From Uruburuella suis (GTDB taxonomy: Bacteria > Pseudomonadota > Gammaproteobacteria > Burkholderiales > Neisseriaceae): a DNA stretch of 64,000 nucleotides. The stretch spans positions 32,080 through 96,079 of the forward strand of contig NZ_SLXE01000007.1 of assembly GCF_004341385.1 (NCBI RefSeq), given 5' to 3'. This document shows positions 8,329-17,800 of this stretch, piece after piece. The position numbers and the translations under genes were made by a program. Each line of letters opens with the position of its first letter. Position 1 is the first letter of the stretch. A model generated the notes under the pieces. That model was given only the letters and a program-made list of their open reading frames with translations, was not told where the DNA came from and made no database searches.

Positions 8329-9744
8329 ATGAAGCCCGACGAGACGCCGCCGGAAGCAAACGAAGCTTCTGCCAACCAAACCATCACGGTATCATCCGAC
8401 GGCACCGCCACGCCGCCGCAAAATGGCGACAAGTCGGAGCAATCCTCCCCCGCGCCCGCCGCGCCCCCAAAGCCCGCCCCCGAATCTGTCGATACAGGAA
8501 ACCCCATGTCTGAGCAAAAAAACAGCCAAACGAGCGCCGTTGCGCCCGTTGCCCCCGTTGTCATCAAACAATCTTCCGGCAAAGGCCTGGCCGCCGGCGC
8601 GCTGGTGTTGGCGCTGTTAGGCTTGGGCGCGAGCGGCTTTTTGTTTGTGCAGGGGCAGAATATTCTGAAAACCCAGCAGCTGAGCTTTGATCAAAAAATC
8701 GACAAAGCCGCCTTGGGCGAGAGCCAAAATGCTAACCTGCTGCAAGACAATATCCGCAAGCAGGCCGAAGTGCAGGCCGCGTTGGCGCAGCTTTCAGACG
8801 GCCAAAAGCAAAATGCAGAGCAAATCACCACCGCCAACCGCGCTTATCAAGAGCTGCTCAAAGGCCGCGCCAATTGGGTGGTGGATGAAACCGAAGCCAC
8901 GCTGAACCTGGCTTCGCAGCAGCTCTTGCTCTCAGGCAATGTGCCGGTGGCGGTAAACACGCTGGAAAACATCGAAAGCCGCCTGAGCCGCTTCGATCAG
9001 CCCGAATTGCTGCCCATCAAACAAGCCGTGAGCAGCGATATCGCCGCCTTGAAAAACCGCCCCTATCTGGATATTTCCGGCACCTCGCTCAGGCTCGACC
9101 GCCTCGAAACCGCCGTGGCCGGGCTGCCGTTGGTGCTGGACGGCACTTTGCAGCCGGGTAAAAACACCGCCCAAGCCGTTGATACCTCGGCCATGCCGTG
9201 GTGGCAGGCTGCTTGGGAAAAAACCTTGGCCAGCCTGCAAGGCATGGTGGAAGTGCGCCGGCTCAACAATAACGACGCCATGTTGATGGCGCCCGAGCAA
9301 ACCTATTTCGTGCGCGAAAACCTGCGCCTGCGCCTGCTTGATGCGCGTGTGGCCTTGCTGCAACACAACGGCGAAGTGTATCAAAGCGATTTAAACAGCG
9401 CCGAGGCCGCCGTGAAACAATATTTCGATGCGCGCTCACCGGCCACGCAATCGTGGCTGAAAGAATTGGCCGAGCTCAAAAGCCTCGATATCCGCATGAT
9501 TTCCGATGATGTGCTGCGCGCCAGCCAAACCGCCGTGCGCGCTTATCAAGACAGCGTGCGCACCGCCATGCCGCAAGCCCTGCCCGAAGCGGCAAGCAGC
9601 GCGGCCGCTAGCCAGCCGGCCGCGGCATCGGCACCGGCTGCTGCACCCGCAGCGCCTGCACAAGATGCACACGATGCAGCCAGCCAGCCTGAAGCGGCCA
9701 AGCCCGCCGCTCCGGCACCTGCCGTGAAAGGGGAGCAAGCATGA
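8329..9744 (+). CDS. hemX: HemX-like membrane protein
   Basis: A 471-residue protein with a Pro/Ala-rich cytoplasmic N-terminus (~1-80), one transmembrane helix (~84-104, AAGALVLALLGLGASGFLFV), a long helical periplasmic domain and an Ala/Pro-rich tail (~400-471). This is the architecture of proteobacterial HemX, often mislabelled uroporphyrinogen-III methyltransferase although no methyltransferase fold is present. The function is uncertain; its fixed place between hemD and hemY suggests a scaffold for haem synthesis. It starts 3 nt after hemD behind CGGAGT and ends in a 4-bp ATGA overlap with hemY. Confidence 0.88.
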   Translation: MKPDETPPEANEASANQTITVSSDGTATPPQNGDKSEQSSPAPAAPPKPAPESVDTGNPMSEQKNSQTSAVAPVAPVVIKQSSGKGLAAGALVLALLGLGASGFLFVQGQNILKTQQLSFDQKIDKAALGESQNANLLQDNIRKQAEVQAALAQLSDGQKQNAEQITTANRAYQELLKGRANWVVDETEATLNLASQQLLLSGNVPVAVNTLENIESRLSRFDQPELLPIKQAVSSDIAALKNRPYLDISGTSLRLDRLETAVAGLPLVLDGTLQPGKNTAQAVDTSAMPWWQAAWEKTLASLQGMVEVRRLNNNDAMLMAPEQTYFVRENLRLRLLDARVALLQHNGEVYQSDLNSAEAAVKQYFDARSPATQSWLKELAELKSLDIRMISDDVLRASQTAVRAYQDSVRTAMPQALPEAASSAAASQPAAASAPAAAPAAPAQDAHDAASQPEAAKPAAPAPAVKGEQA

Positions 9745-10967
9745 GAGGCCTGATTTGGATTATCGTGTTGTTTGCCGTGGCCGTGGCCATTGCCATGGGC
9801 GCAAGCCTGTATAACGGCAATGTGTATGTGGTGGTGGAGCAAACCATGTTGCGCATCAATCTGCATGCCTTTATCTTGGGCTTGCTGGCGCTGGTGATTG
9901 TGCTTTATCTGCTGGTGCGCCTGATTGCCGGCATTTTGCATGTGCCCGGCCGCATGCAGCGCTTCGGCGTGGCGCGGCAAGGGCGGCAGGCAGCGGCGGC
10001 GCTCAATAATGCCGGCTTGGCGTTTTTTGAGGGCAAATTTCAAAAGGCCGAGCAAGAAGCCGCTAAAGTGCTGGCCAACAAAGAAGCCGGCGACAACCGC
10101 ACGCTGGCCTTGATGCTGGGTGCACACGCGGCCGATCAGATGGACGATACCGCGCTGCGCGACCGTTATCTGAAAGACATCGAAACCCTGCCCGCGAAAA
10201 AGCAGCTTTCCCGCTATCTGCTGCTGGCCGAAGCGGCGCTGGGCCGGCGCGATTATCCGGCTGCCGAAAACAACCTCAATGCCGCCGCCCAAATCAACCC
10301 CAGCCTCACCCGCTTGGTGCGTTTGCAGCTGCGTTATGCGTTTGACCACGGCAATGCGCTGGAGGTGCTCGACAAAACCGCCAAGCTGCAAAAAGCCGGT
10401 GCCATCAATGATTACGAAGCCGGCCAATACCAAAGCTGGGCTTACCGCCGCCTGCTGGCGTTGGTGCGCGACGGCGGCGGCCTCAAAGCCTGCCTCAAGC
10501 GCATACCCGATGAGCAGAAAGCGGGCGAATTGTGTGCCGTGATTGCCGAAAAATATGTGCATTTGGGGCTTTACAGCCAAGCGGTGAAATGGGTGGCGCA
10601 TTATTATCCGCACACCCGCCAAGCCGAATTGCTGGAGCCGTTTGTACAAAGCGTGCGCTATCTCGACGACAAAGCGCAGCGTAAAGCCATCGATTTGGCC
10701 GACGGCTGGTTGCAGGCGCAGCCCAATGATGCGCAATTGCTGATGTTTCTCGGCGAGCTGGCCTACAGCAAGCAGCTTTGGGGCAAGGCGCAAGGCTATC
10801 TCGAAGCCAGCTTGGCCATCAGCCCGAGCGTACAGGCGCGTTTGGCCTTGGCCAAGGTGTTTGACGAAACCGAGCAAAGCGCCAAAGCCGAATCACAGCG
10901 CCTGCTCGCGCTCGACGGCGCCACCCACGATGAAAACGAAGCCTTGCTGGCGCTGGAAAACAAATAA
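9741..10967 (+). CDS. hemY: HemY, TPR-containing haem-biosynthesis-associated protein
   Basis: A 408-residue inner-membrane protein with two N-terminal helices (~4-22 and ~38-60) and a C-terminal array of TPR-like helical repeats (~90-400). This is the proteobacterial HemY_N family, unrelated to the Bacillus protoporphyrinogen oxidase of the same name. It overlaps hemX by 4 bp, so the two are translationally coupled. It is thought to organise late tetrapyrrole enzymes; no catalytic residues are evident. It is the last gene of the unit and ends just before a convergent dsbC. Confidence 0.9.
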   Translation: MRGLIWIIVLFAVAVAIAMGASLYNGNVYVVVEQTMLRINLHAFILGLLALVIVLYLLVRLIAGILHVPGRMQRFGVARQGRQAAAALNNAGLAFFEGKFQKAEQEAAKVLANKEAGDNRTLALMLGAHAADQMDDTALRDRYLKDIETLPAKKQLSRYLLLAEAALGRRDYPAAENNLNAAAQINPSLTRLVRLQLRYAFDHGNALEVLDKTAKLQKAGAINDYEAGQYQSWAYRRLLALVRDGGGLKACLKRIPDEQKAGELCAVIAEKYVHLGLYSQAVKWVAHYYPHTRQAELLEPFVQSVRYLDDKAQRKAIDLADGWLQAQPNDAQLLMFLGELAYSKQLWGKAQGYLEASLAISPSVQARLALAKVFDETEQSAKAESQRLLALDGATHDENEALLALENK

Positions 10968-11056
10968 TTTTCAAATAATTTGAAAGCATGTTGGCAAGGC
11001 CGTCTGAAAAAACCGAACTGCACCCCAAAAGTGGTCTTGTTGCATTGGTTTACCAT

Positions 11057-11092
11057 TTGTAAGCTTGCTTTTTTGAATGGGTATTACTTGTT
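11057..11092. repeat. Relic right end of a family A/C element
   Basis: TTGTAAGCTTGCTTTTTTGAATGGGTA resembles the right ends of families A and C, but no left end is found nearby. A second shorter echo (TTTGAATGGGT) follows. Probably a decayed copy. Confidence 0.45.
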
Positions 11093-11120
11093 TGAATGGG
11101 TGTTAAGGGTTGTATAAATT

Positions 11121-11154
11121 TGAGGCCGTCTGAAACTTTTCAGACGGCCTCAAA
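11121..11154. terminator. Bidirectional DUS hairpin between hemY and dsbC
   Basis: Opposed DUS with arms extended by TTTGAG/CTCAAA lie between two convergent genes. Confidence 0.8.
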
Positions 11155-11169
11155 TGTTTGGCGTAAAAC

Positions 11170-11976
11170 TTATTGGTTAGCTTCAATCTGCTGCTGCAAT
11201 TGCGGCAGCGGGCTGTAGCCGCTTTGGCTGCGGCCGTTGGGGAAAACCAGCGTGGGTGTGCCGTTGAAGCCGAGCTGCTCGCCCAGCGACACGGTTTCGG
11301 CCACAGGGTTATCGCAAGCGGGGGCGGCAGGCGGCACTTTGCCTTGGCGCATCCATTGCGTCCAAGCGGCGGTGCGGTCGGGCTGGCACCAAATCAGCTC
11401 GGCTTTGCGCTGGGCATCGGGGTGCAGGCTGGCAATCGGCAGCATGAAGTTATAAATGGTGATGTCGGTCATCTTGGCGAATTCATGCTCCAGGCGTTTG
11501 CAAAACGGGCAATCGGGGTCGGAAAACACCGCCACTTTCAGCTTGCCGTTGCCGCGCACTTCTTTAATCGCCATATCCAGCGGCAGGGTGGAAAAATCGA
11601 TTTTATTCAATTCGGCGCTGCGCTCGTCGGTGAGGCTTTGGCGGGTGTTGACGTCAATCAGGTCGCCCACCAGCATGTAATTGGCGCTGCCATCGACATA
11701 AACCACTTGGTTGCCGCTCACCACCACTTCATAAAGGCCGGCAATCGGCGTGTTGCGCACGCTTTGCACTTTCAGGTTTTGGCCTTGGTAGGTTTGTTCC
11801 AATTTGGCCGTCAGCGTTTGCGCCAACTTGCTGTCTACATTGCCGCTTGCCGCCGTTGCGCTCTTGGTTGCGGCCGGGGCAGATGCGGCGCTGTTGTGGG
11901 ATACCGGCGTTTGGCCGCAGGCGGCCAGCGGCAACAGCGCCAGCGGCAATAAAGAATGGAGCAGGTGTTTGTTCAT
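11170..11976 (-). CDS. dsbC: DsbC-family thiol:disulfide isomerase, predicted lipoprotein
   Basis: A periplasmic disulfide isomerase of 268 residues. The signal sequence ends in the lipobox LAAC with Cys20, so the protein is probably lipid-anchored rather than soluble. An N-terminal dimerisation region (~45-125) precedes a thioredoxin fold with active site CPFC at 156-159 and the following KRLEHEF helix. The start at 11976 was chosen because it gives a proper signal peptide and has GAGG upstream; the open frame before it has no signal character. The dipeptide PF in the active site differs from E. coli DsbC (CGYC). Confidence 0.9.
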   Translation of the reverse strand: MNKHLLHSLLPLALLPLAACGQTPVSHNSAASAPAATKSATAASGNVDSKLAQTLTAKLEQTYQGQNLKVQSVRNTPIAGLYEVVVSGNQVVYVDGSANYMLVGDLIDVNTRQSLTDERSAELNKIDFSTLPLDMAIKEVRGNGKLKVAVFSDPDCPFCKRLEHEFAKMTDITIYNFMLPIASLHPDAQRKAELIWCQPDRTAAWTQWMRQGKVPPAAPACDNPVAETVSLGEQLGFNGTPTLVFPNGRSQSGYSPLPQLQQQIEANQ

Positions 11977-12138
11977 GCAAAGCCTCGTGTGGGGTGCGCA
12001 GGGCGCAATCAAAAATAGGAGGCGCACGCGCGCCGGTGCGCCATTGTACCAACTATCCCGCAGGCGGGCAAAAGCGTGCGCAAGCTTGGCGCAAGCGCCA
12101 CTTCGTGCCACAATGCAGCATCTGTGGAGAACCAGCCG

Positions 12139-12933
12139 ATGACCCCGATTTTAGCTTTCGATATCGAAACCGTGCCCGATGTGGCCGGTATCCGCCTGCT
12201 GCACGATTTGCCCAAAAGCGTGTCTGATGCCGATGTGGTGGCATTTGCGCAGCAAAAGCGCCGGGCGCAAACCGGCGGCGATTTTATGCAGCACCACCTG
12301 CACCAAGTGGTGGCGATTTCCTGCTGCATGCGTTGGGGGCAAGATAAAATCCATGTCGGCACCATCGGCGAAATCAACGACAGCGAAGAAACCATGATTG
12401 CCAAATTTTTCGATTTGGTGGAAACCCACACGCCGCAATTGGTGAGCTGGAACGGCGGCGGCTTTGATTTGCCGGTGCTGCATTACCGCGCGCTCATACA
12501 CGGCGTGGCTGCCGCGCGCTATTGGGACATGGGCGAGGGCGATTTCGGCGACAGCCGCGATTTCAAATGGAATAATTACATCAGCCGCTACCACAGCCGC
12601 CATTGCGATTTGATGGATTTGCTCGCCCTTTACCAACCGCGCGCCAGCGTGCCGCTGGATGACATGGCCAAGCTGTGCGGCTTTCCCGGCAAGCTCGGCA
12701 TGGATGGCAGCAAAGTGTGGGATGCTTATCACGCCGGCGATTTGAAAGACATCCGCGATTATTGCGAAACCGATGCGGCCAACACTTATTTAATGTATTT
12801 GCGTTTCCGCCTGCTCGGTGGTGCGCTTGATGCGGATGAATACGAGCAGGAAATCAAACGCTTGAAGCATTATCTGCATTCGTTGGCCGAAGAAAAGCCG
12901 CATTGGGCGGAATTTGTGGCGGCTTGGTCTTAA
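12139..12933 (+). CDS. PolB-type 3'-5' exonuclease-domain protein
   Basis: A 264-residue protein of the predicted 3'-5' exonuclease family related to the proofreading domain of DNA polymerase B. The RNase H-like fold is shown by ILAFDIETVPD (Asp8, Glu10), by SWNGGGFDLPVLHYRA in the middle and by DYCETDAANTYLMYLR at the end, giving the acidic ligands for two metal ions. No polymerase domain is present, so it is a stand-alone nuclease, likely for DNA repair or RNA turnover. The start at 12139 is preceded by GGAGA; longer starts run into non-conserved sequence. Confidence 0.88.
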   Translation: MTPILAFDIETVPDVAGIRLLHDLPKSVSDADVVAFAQQKRRAQTGGDFMQHHLHQVVAISCCMRWGQDKIHVGTIGEINDSEETMIAKFFDLVETHTPQLVSWNGGGFDLPVLHYRALIHGVAAARYWDMGEGDFGDSRDFKWNNYISRYHSRHCDLMDLLALYQPRASVPLDDMAKLCGFPGKLGMDGSKVWDAYHAGDLKDIRDYCETDAANTYLMYLRFRLLGGALDADEYEQEIKRLKHYLHSLAEEKPHWAEFVAAWS

Positions 12934-13032
12934 TCAATAAGCAAGGCCGTCTGAAAGTTGAATGTGCTTTCAGATGGCCTGTGCGGCAATTTTCATTTCC
13001 CATTATTTTTCACCCGTTCAGACGGCCTCTTT

Positions 13033-13914
13033 ATGACCCAAACACCGGCACTCAAACAAATCACCCTGATCGGCGTCGGCCTGATCGGTGGCTCGTTTGT
13101 GCTTGATTTAAAACGGCAGGGTTTGGTGGAAAAAGTGGTCGGCATCGATTTGGATGCCGACAATCTGGCGCGCGCACTCGAGCGCAAAGTCATCGATGAA
13201 GCTTTTGAAGAGATTAACGCCCAAAGCGTGGGCGGCGCCGATTGGGTGCTGATTGCCACGCCCGTGGCCACGCTGCCGCACATCTGCCGCCAATTGGCAC
13301 CGCTTTTAAGCGTCCACACCATTGTGAGCGATGTGGGCAGCACCAAGCAATCTGCGCTCACCGCCTTTGCCGAACACTTGGGCGCACATCTGCCGCGCTG
13401 CGTGGCCGCCCACCCGATTGCCGGCTCCGACCGACACGGCGCGCTGGCGGCGCAATTCGGCCTTTATCAAGATAAAAAGCTGATTATCTGCCCGCATGCG
13501 CAGCAAGATGCGGGTGCGCTCGAAACCGTTGAAACCCTATGGCAGGCCGTGGGCGCACACACCTACCGCATGAGCGCCGCCACCCACGATGCCATTTTCG
13601 CCGCCGTGTCGCATATGCCGCACATGCTGGCTTATGCTTATGTGCACCAAATCGCCGAGCATCCCGACGGCCAAACCTATCTCGATTTCGCTGCTTCCGG
13701 TTTCCGCGATTTCACCCGCATCGCATCGAGCCACCCGGCTATTTGGACCGACATTTGTATGGCCAATAAAGACAGCCTGCTCGATTTGCTCGCCGGCCAG
13801 CAGCAAGCGCTGGCTTATCTGCAAAATTTGCTGCAAAGCAACGATGCCGATGCACTTTACCGCTATTTCGAAGAAGCACAACACACGCGCGATGATTGGC
13901 AGGCGCGGCAATAG
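13033..13914 (+). CDS. tyrA: Prephenate dehydrogenase
   Basis: TyrA oxidatively decarboxylates prephenate to 4-hydroxyphenylpyruvate for tyrosine synthesis, using NAD(P)+. The 293-residue protein opens with the dinucleotide loop GVGLIGGS (~14-21) and an acidic residue after strand 2 (GIDLD). It contains DVGSTK (~96) and HPIAGSDRHG (~122-131), the conserved catalytic His region. No chorismate mutase or ACT domain is fused. The start at 13033 follows a DUS closely; the longer frame encodes DUS-derived sequence and is not conserved. Confidence 0.95.
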   Translation: MTQTPALKQITLIGVGLIGGSFVLDLKRQGLVEKVVGIDLDADNLARALERKVIDEAFEEINAQSVGGADWVLIATPVATLPHICRQLAPLLSVHTIVSDVGSTKQSALTAFAEHLGAHLPRCVAAHPIAGSDRHGALAAQFGLYQDKKLIICPHAQQDAGALETVETLWQAVGAHTYRMSAATHDAIFAAVSHMPHMLAYAYVHQIAEHPDGQTYLDFAASGFRDFTRIASSHPAIWTDICMANKDSLLDLLAGQQQALAYLQNLLQSNDADALYRYFEEAQHTRDDWQARQ

Positions 13915-13921
13915 AGGCAAA

Positions 13922-14117
13922 TAATACCCATTCAAAAAAATAATATACAAACAGGCAGCCTGTAGGTCGGATTCTCGAATCCGACACTTGTTCGCAGAAC
14001 AAGGCACGCACATCACTTTGGCCGTTGGCCAAATGTTGGATTCAAGAATCCGACCTACGCGAATGATGCTGCCGAACTGCTTTTATTTTGTAAGGTTATT
14101 TTTTAGAATTGGTATAA
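13922..14117. repeat. Family C element, copy 1
   Basis: A 190-bp element at 13925-14114 with ends TACCCATTCAAAAAA and TAGAATTGGTA, flanked by direct repeats TAA. The core contains the inverted units GTCGGATTCTCGAATCCGAC and TTGGATTCAAGAATCCGACC. It has no ORF of its own. Confidence 0.85.
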
Positions 14118-14118
14118 A

Positions 14119-14151
14119 ACAGGCCGTCTGAAAGGTTTTCAGACGGCCTCT
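14119..14151. terminator. Inverted DUS pair between family C element and the DUF442 gene
   Basis: Opposed DUS separated by 4 bp, about 12 bp past the stop of the minus-strand gene at 14163. Confidence 0.75.
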
Positions 14152-14162
14152 GCATGCAATAT

Positions 14163-14612
14163 TCATAAGGGTTTATTTGAATCGGTATGAGCGGCAGCTT
14201 GCAGGCGTTCGGTGAAATTGCCCAAATCCACGCCGGCTTGCCCTGCGGCGGCGATAATCTCGGCCACCGGCATGCCGGCGGCGGCTTGGTCCAGCCCCCA
14301 CAGCAGCGAGCAGCGTGTGCCGGTGCGGCAATAGGCGAGCACGGGTGTGTGGCTGCTCTGGCGCAGCGCTTTAAAGCGGGCCACATCGCCGGCTTGAATG
14401 GTGGGTGCGGCCACGGGCTGGTGCTGCACATCATCAATGCCTTCTGCGGCCAGCCATTGCTGCACTTGGGCAAAATCGGGCTGGCCGGGCTCTTCGCCGT
14501 CGGGGCGGTTGCAAATTACGCGGCCGATGCCGAGCCGCGCGGCTTCTGCGGCATCGGCAGGTGTGAGCTGCGGGGCGATATAGAGGTTGTCGGTGAGTCG
14601 GTAAATGCTCAT
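14163..14612 (-). CDS. DUF442 / Blh-type phosphatase-like protein
   Basis: A 149-residue protein of the DUF442 family (beta-lactamase hydrolase-like protein phosphatase domain). The phosphatase-type loop YCRTGTRC gives Cys95 and Arg100, one residue shorter than the classical C-x5-R tyrosine-phosphatase signature but usual in this family. The N-terminus RLTDNLYIAPQLTPAD is also characteristic. In other bacteria the domain is fused to or encoded with sulfur-metabolism hydrolases; here it stands alone between tyrA and recC, so no pathway can be assigned. Confidence 0.82.
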   Translation of the reverse strand: MSIYRLTDNLYIAPQLTPADAAEAARLGIGRVICNRPDGEEPGQPDFAQVQQWLAAEGIDDVQHQPVAAPTIQAGDVARFKALRQSSHTPVLAYCRTGTRCSLLWGLDQAAAGMPVAEIIAAAGQAGVDLGNFTERLQAAAHTDSNKPL

Positions 14613-14706
14613 TCGGGCTCCTGGGGCGAGTGGGTTTCAGACGGCTTGATTATAGGCCGTCTGAAAAAGTTGCGGGATAAAGTTTGCTCAGGCTGGGGTT
14701 TGTTCA

Positions 14707-14856
14707 TATAGTGGAATGCAAGAAAACGTGATACAAAACTACGCACTATAACAGGTAGGTTGGGTTGCCAAACCCAACGTTTCAGACGGCCTGTGGGCTG
14801 GTTGTGTTTTCAATCCAAGCTACCCGTTGTGTCACTTTTTCCTGCATTCCACTATA
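14707..14856. repeat. Family B element (Correia-like ends, DUS-bearing core)
   Basis: A 146-bp element at 14709-14854 with ends TAGTGGAATGCA / TGCATTCCACTA, flanked by TA on both sides. The core has GGTAGGTTGGGTTG and an internal DUS. It is the most complete uninterrupted B copy in the window. Confidence 0.85.
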
Positions 14857-14873
14857 TTTCAACACGGCAGGCG

Positions 14874-17800
14874 CTATTCTTCACCGGCCTCTGTCTGCAA
14901 AGCTCGCAGCAGCGGCACCGGCAAATCTTCGAGCAGGTTCCAAAACAGCGGCGTGTCAATCGGCTCGGTGCTGTCGCGGCCGAATACCAAATCCACTTCG
15001 ATATAGTCGCGCTGGCCGGTGCTTTTTTTGCTGCCCCGGTATTCGCTGCGGGCGGTTTGCTGTGCGCGCTCGAGGCTGTCGGCTTTGTTGCTGCTGAGCA
15101 CTTCGGCCACGGCGAGGCCGGTTTTGGCGAAAAAGGGCAGCGGGCGGCTTTGGCCGAGCCGGAAATAGGCCAGCCATTGCGCCAATTGCGCACGCGCGGC
15201 GGCCTGCGGAATGTCGGCCAGGGTTTGGCTTTGGCCGGGCAGCAGCAGATGGGTGCGGCATTCGGGGTGTTCGTGTGGGCGCACGGCGCAGAAAATCAGG
15301 TGTTGCAGCAAATAGGCGAGCATGTCGGGCGCGGAGGGTGCGCGGTTGAGAAAATAAATCTGGCCGTGGCGGTGCAGGTGGCCGAGGCTGCCTTCGAGTG
15401 TGTTTTCGCCCAAGCTGAGGCAGTAGGGCTGCGGCGGCAGCTTGGGGCTGGCCAATAATTCGCCGTCGAGCGATTTGGCGGCGGCTTGGAATTGCTGCTG
15501 CCACAAGTGGCCGAGCTCGCCTTCGGGCAGCAGGCTCTCGGCGCTCAGGCGGCCGGCGGTTTGGCCGAAATCTTGGTGCGCGCGCCGCGCTTGGGTGTAG
15601 GCTTCGGTGATGCGGCTGCTGTGCGGTGGGTCGAAAGGCTCGGCGGCATCCCAGGCTTCGTCTGCATAGGGTGCGTGCCAGCTGAGGGTGTGCTGCAGCC
15701 AATGGCGCACGGGGTTGCGCCAGAAGCGCAGAAAGTTTTCTTGCTCAATCACGGCATCGGTGGCGGCTTCGTTTAGCGGCGCGCTGAAAAAGGCGGCTGT
15801 TTGGGCTTGGGGCTGGTTGAGGGCGGCGGCGTAATCGCTGCGGCTACTGATGAGGCCGTCTGAAAGGGCGTCGGCGCTGAAATAGCGGGGCGAGAAAGCT
15901 TGCAGCGGGTGTTGCAGCACATGCTTGGCGGCCCATTCGCTGCTGCGCTGCCCGCTCATGGCGGCCAGCGTGTCGATAAGCTCGCTGATCAGGGCGGAGG
16001 GGGCAAGCGGCTCGTCGTTGCTGATGTTGCGGCCGAGATAGGATAAATAAAGCACTTCGCGTGCGCTGATGATGGCTTCGAGAAACAGATAGCGGTCGTC
16101 GTCGCGGCGGGCGCGGTCGCCTTTTTGCGGGTGGCGGGCAATCAGGTCGAAGGCGGCGGCTTTGGTGTTGCGCGGGAAATCGCCATCGTTGAGGCCGAGC
16201 AGGCAAATCACTTTAAAAGGCAGGCTGCGCATGGGCACCATGCTGCAAAAAGTGATGCCGCCGCGCAGAAATCCGGCCTGGCTTTGGCCGCTGAGAAAGT
16301 GTTGCAGGTGCTCGATAACGATGTGTTGCGGCAGATAGCCGCCAAAGTGCGCCAATTCGGCTTCGGCCTGCCAGCGTGCCAGCGCCTGCTCGATTTGTTG
16401 CAAGGCGTGTTGGTCGTTGCTGTCGGGGGCAAATAAATCGGTTAGCAGGCAGCGCACGCGTTCGCACCAAGCGGCAATATCCGCCGGCTGCTGCCAGCGC
16501 TTTTGTGTGTCGGCAAGGGTGCGGATCAGTACGGTGAAGCGGCTGAACACGGCGATTTGGTTGGGGTCGCCGTGCCAGGCGCTGATGTTTTGCCACACGG
16601 GGTGCGCGCTTTCGGGCAGCATCCAGCCCAAAATCAGCCGCTCCAGCGCCTGCTGCCAGGTAAAGAGGCTGCTGGCTGCGCCGAATTCGCCACGCATGGT
16701 GCTGTCTAAGCCCCAATGCACGTTGAGCGCGGCGATGGTGTCGTGCAAAAGCGGCAAATCGTCGCGGCTGAGGGCAAAGCGGCGCAGCACCAAATCGTTT
16801 TCCAGCAGCGGCAGCAGATAATCCACTTCGAAGCGGCTTTCCAACAAGGCGAGGGTTTGTGTCAAAGCGTGCAAAAGCGGCTGGCGGCGGCTGAGCTTCA
16901 CGTCGGAAATCGAATAGGGCAAAGCCTGCGCGCCGCCTTGCGCCTGCCCGAACACGGCTTCGATATAGGGGCTGTAGGGCTCGATATTGGGGGTGAGCAC
17001 GGCAATATCGTACGGCTGCCAATCGGGGTGCTCGGCCAAAAGCGCGAGCAATTGGTCTTTCAAAATGTGCAACTCGCGCAAAGGGCTGTGGGCGGCGTGA
17101 ATGCGGATGGAGCTGTCGGCCGGTGCATGCTCCTGCTTGGCGGCGGGCAGGCTGAGGGTTTGGATATCGTGTTGCAAGCGTTGCAGCAAAGTGGGCGCGG
17201 TTTGCGCGTCATCGCTGAAATAGCTGCGCTCTTCGCTGATGTGCGCTTCGGCGAGCGCATCGAAGAAATCGCGCCCCTGCTTGCCCAGCGAAGCGAGCAA
17301 CGGGTGGCCGCTCTGGCTCAAATCAATGTCGTCGCCGCTTTGCAGGATTTGCGCCGCTTCAATCACATTGCCCCAATATTCGCTGCTTGGGTTGAGCGCG
17401 AAAATGTGCACATCGCAATGCTCGGCCATGGCTTCTAAAAGCTGCAAATACATCGGCGCCATGGTGGCGATGCCGAACACAAAAAAGCGCTGCGGCAATT
17501 TATCGGCGCTCAATGCGGCCAAAAGCTGCTGCCACATGGCCACACGGTGCGGCGCGTTGCTGCTGCCGTCATCAAGAAAGCGCCACAATTCGGCCTGCCA
17601 GATTTCATCTTCACCCAGCTCCAGCAAACGGCCTTGCTGCCAGGCGCTGATCCATTGCGGCCGGTAAACCAGATATTGGTCGAAAATATCGGCCAGCTGC
17701 CCCGATAGCTGGTAAGCCGCCGCTTGGCCGCCGGCCAAATAGCTTTGCAACGCGGCACGGGCGGCTGCGTATTCAGAGGCCGTCTGAAACGCTTGGCTTT

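Noticed and set aside
8329..9744. Uroporphyrinogen-III C-methyltransferase activity for HemX
   Set aside because: The name is often given to this family, but no SAM-binding methyltransferase motif is present.
11018..11040. IS3-type insertion sequence end (AACTGCACCCCAAAAGTGG)
   Set aside because: It resembles the start of some IS3-family elements, but no second end, duplication or transposase sequence follows, so it is at most a relic.
13531..14016. IS transposase fragments in the tyrA downstream repeats
   Set aside because: No transposase motif is found; the repeated sequence is the family C element.
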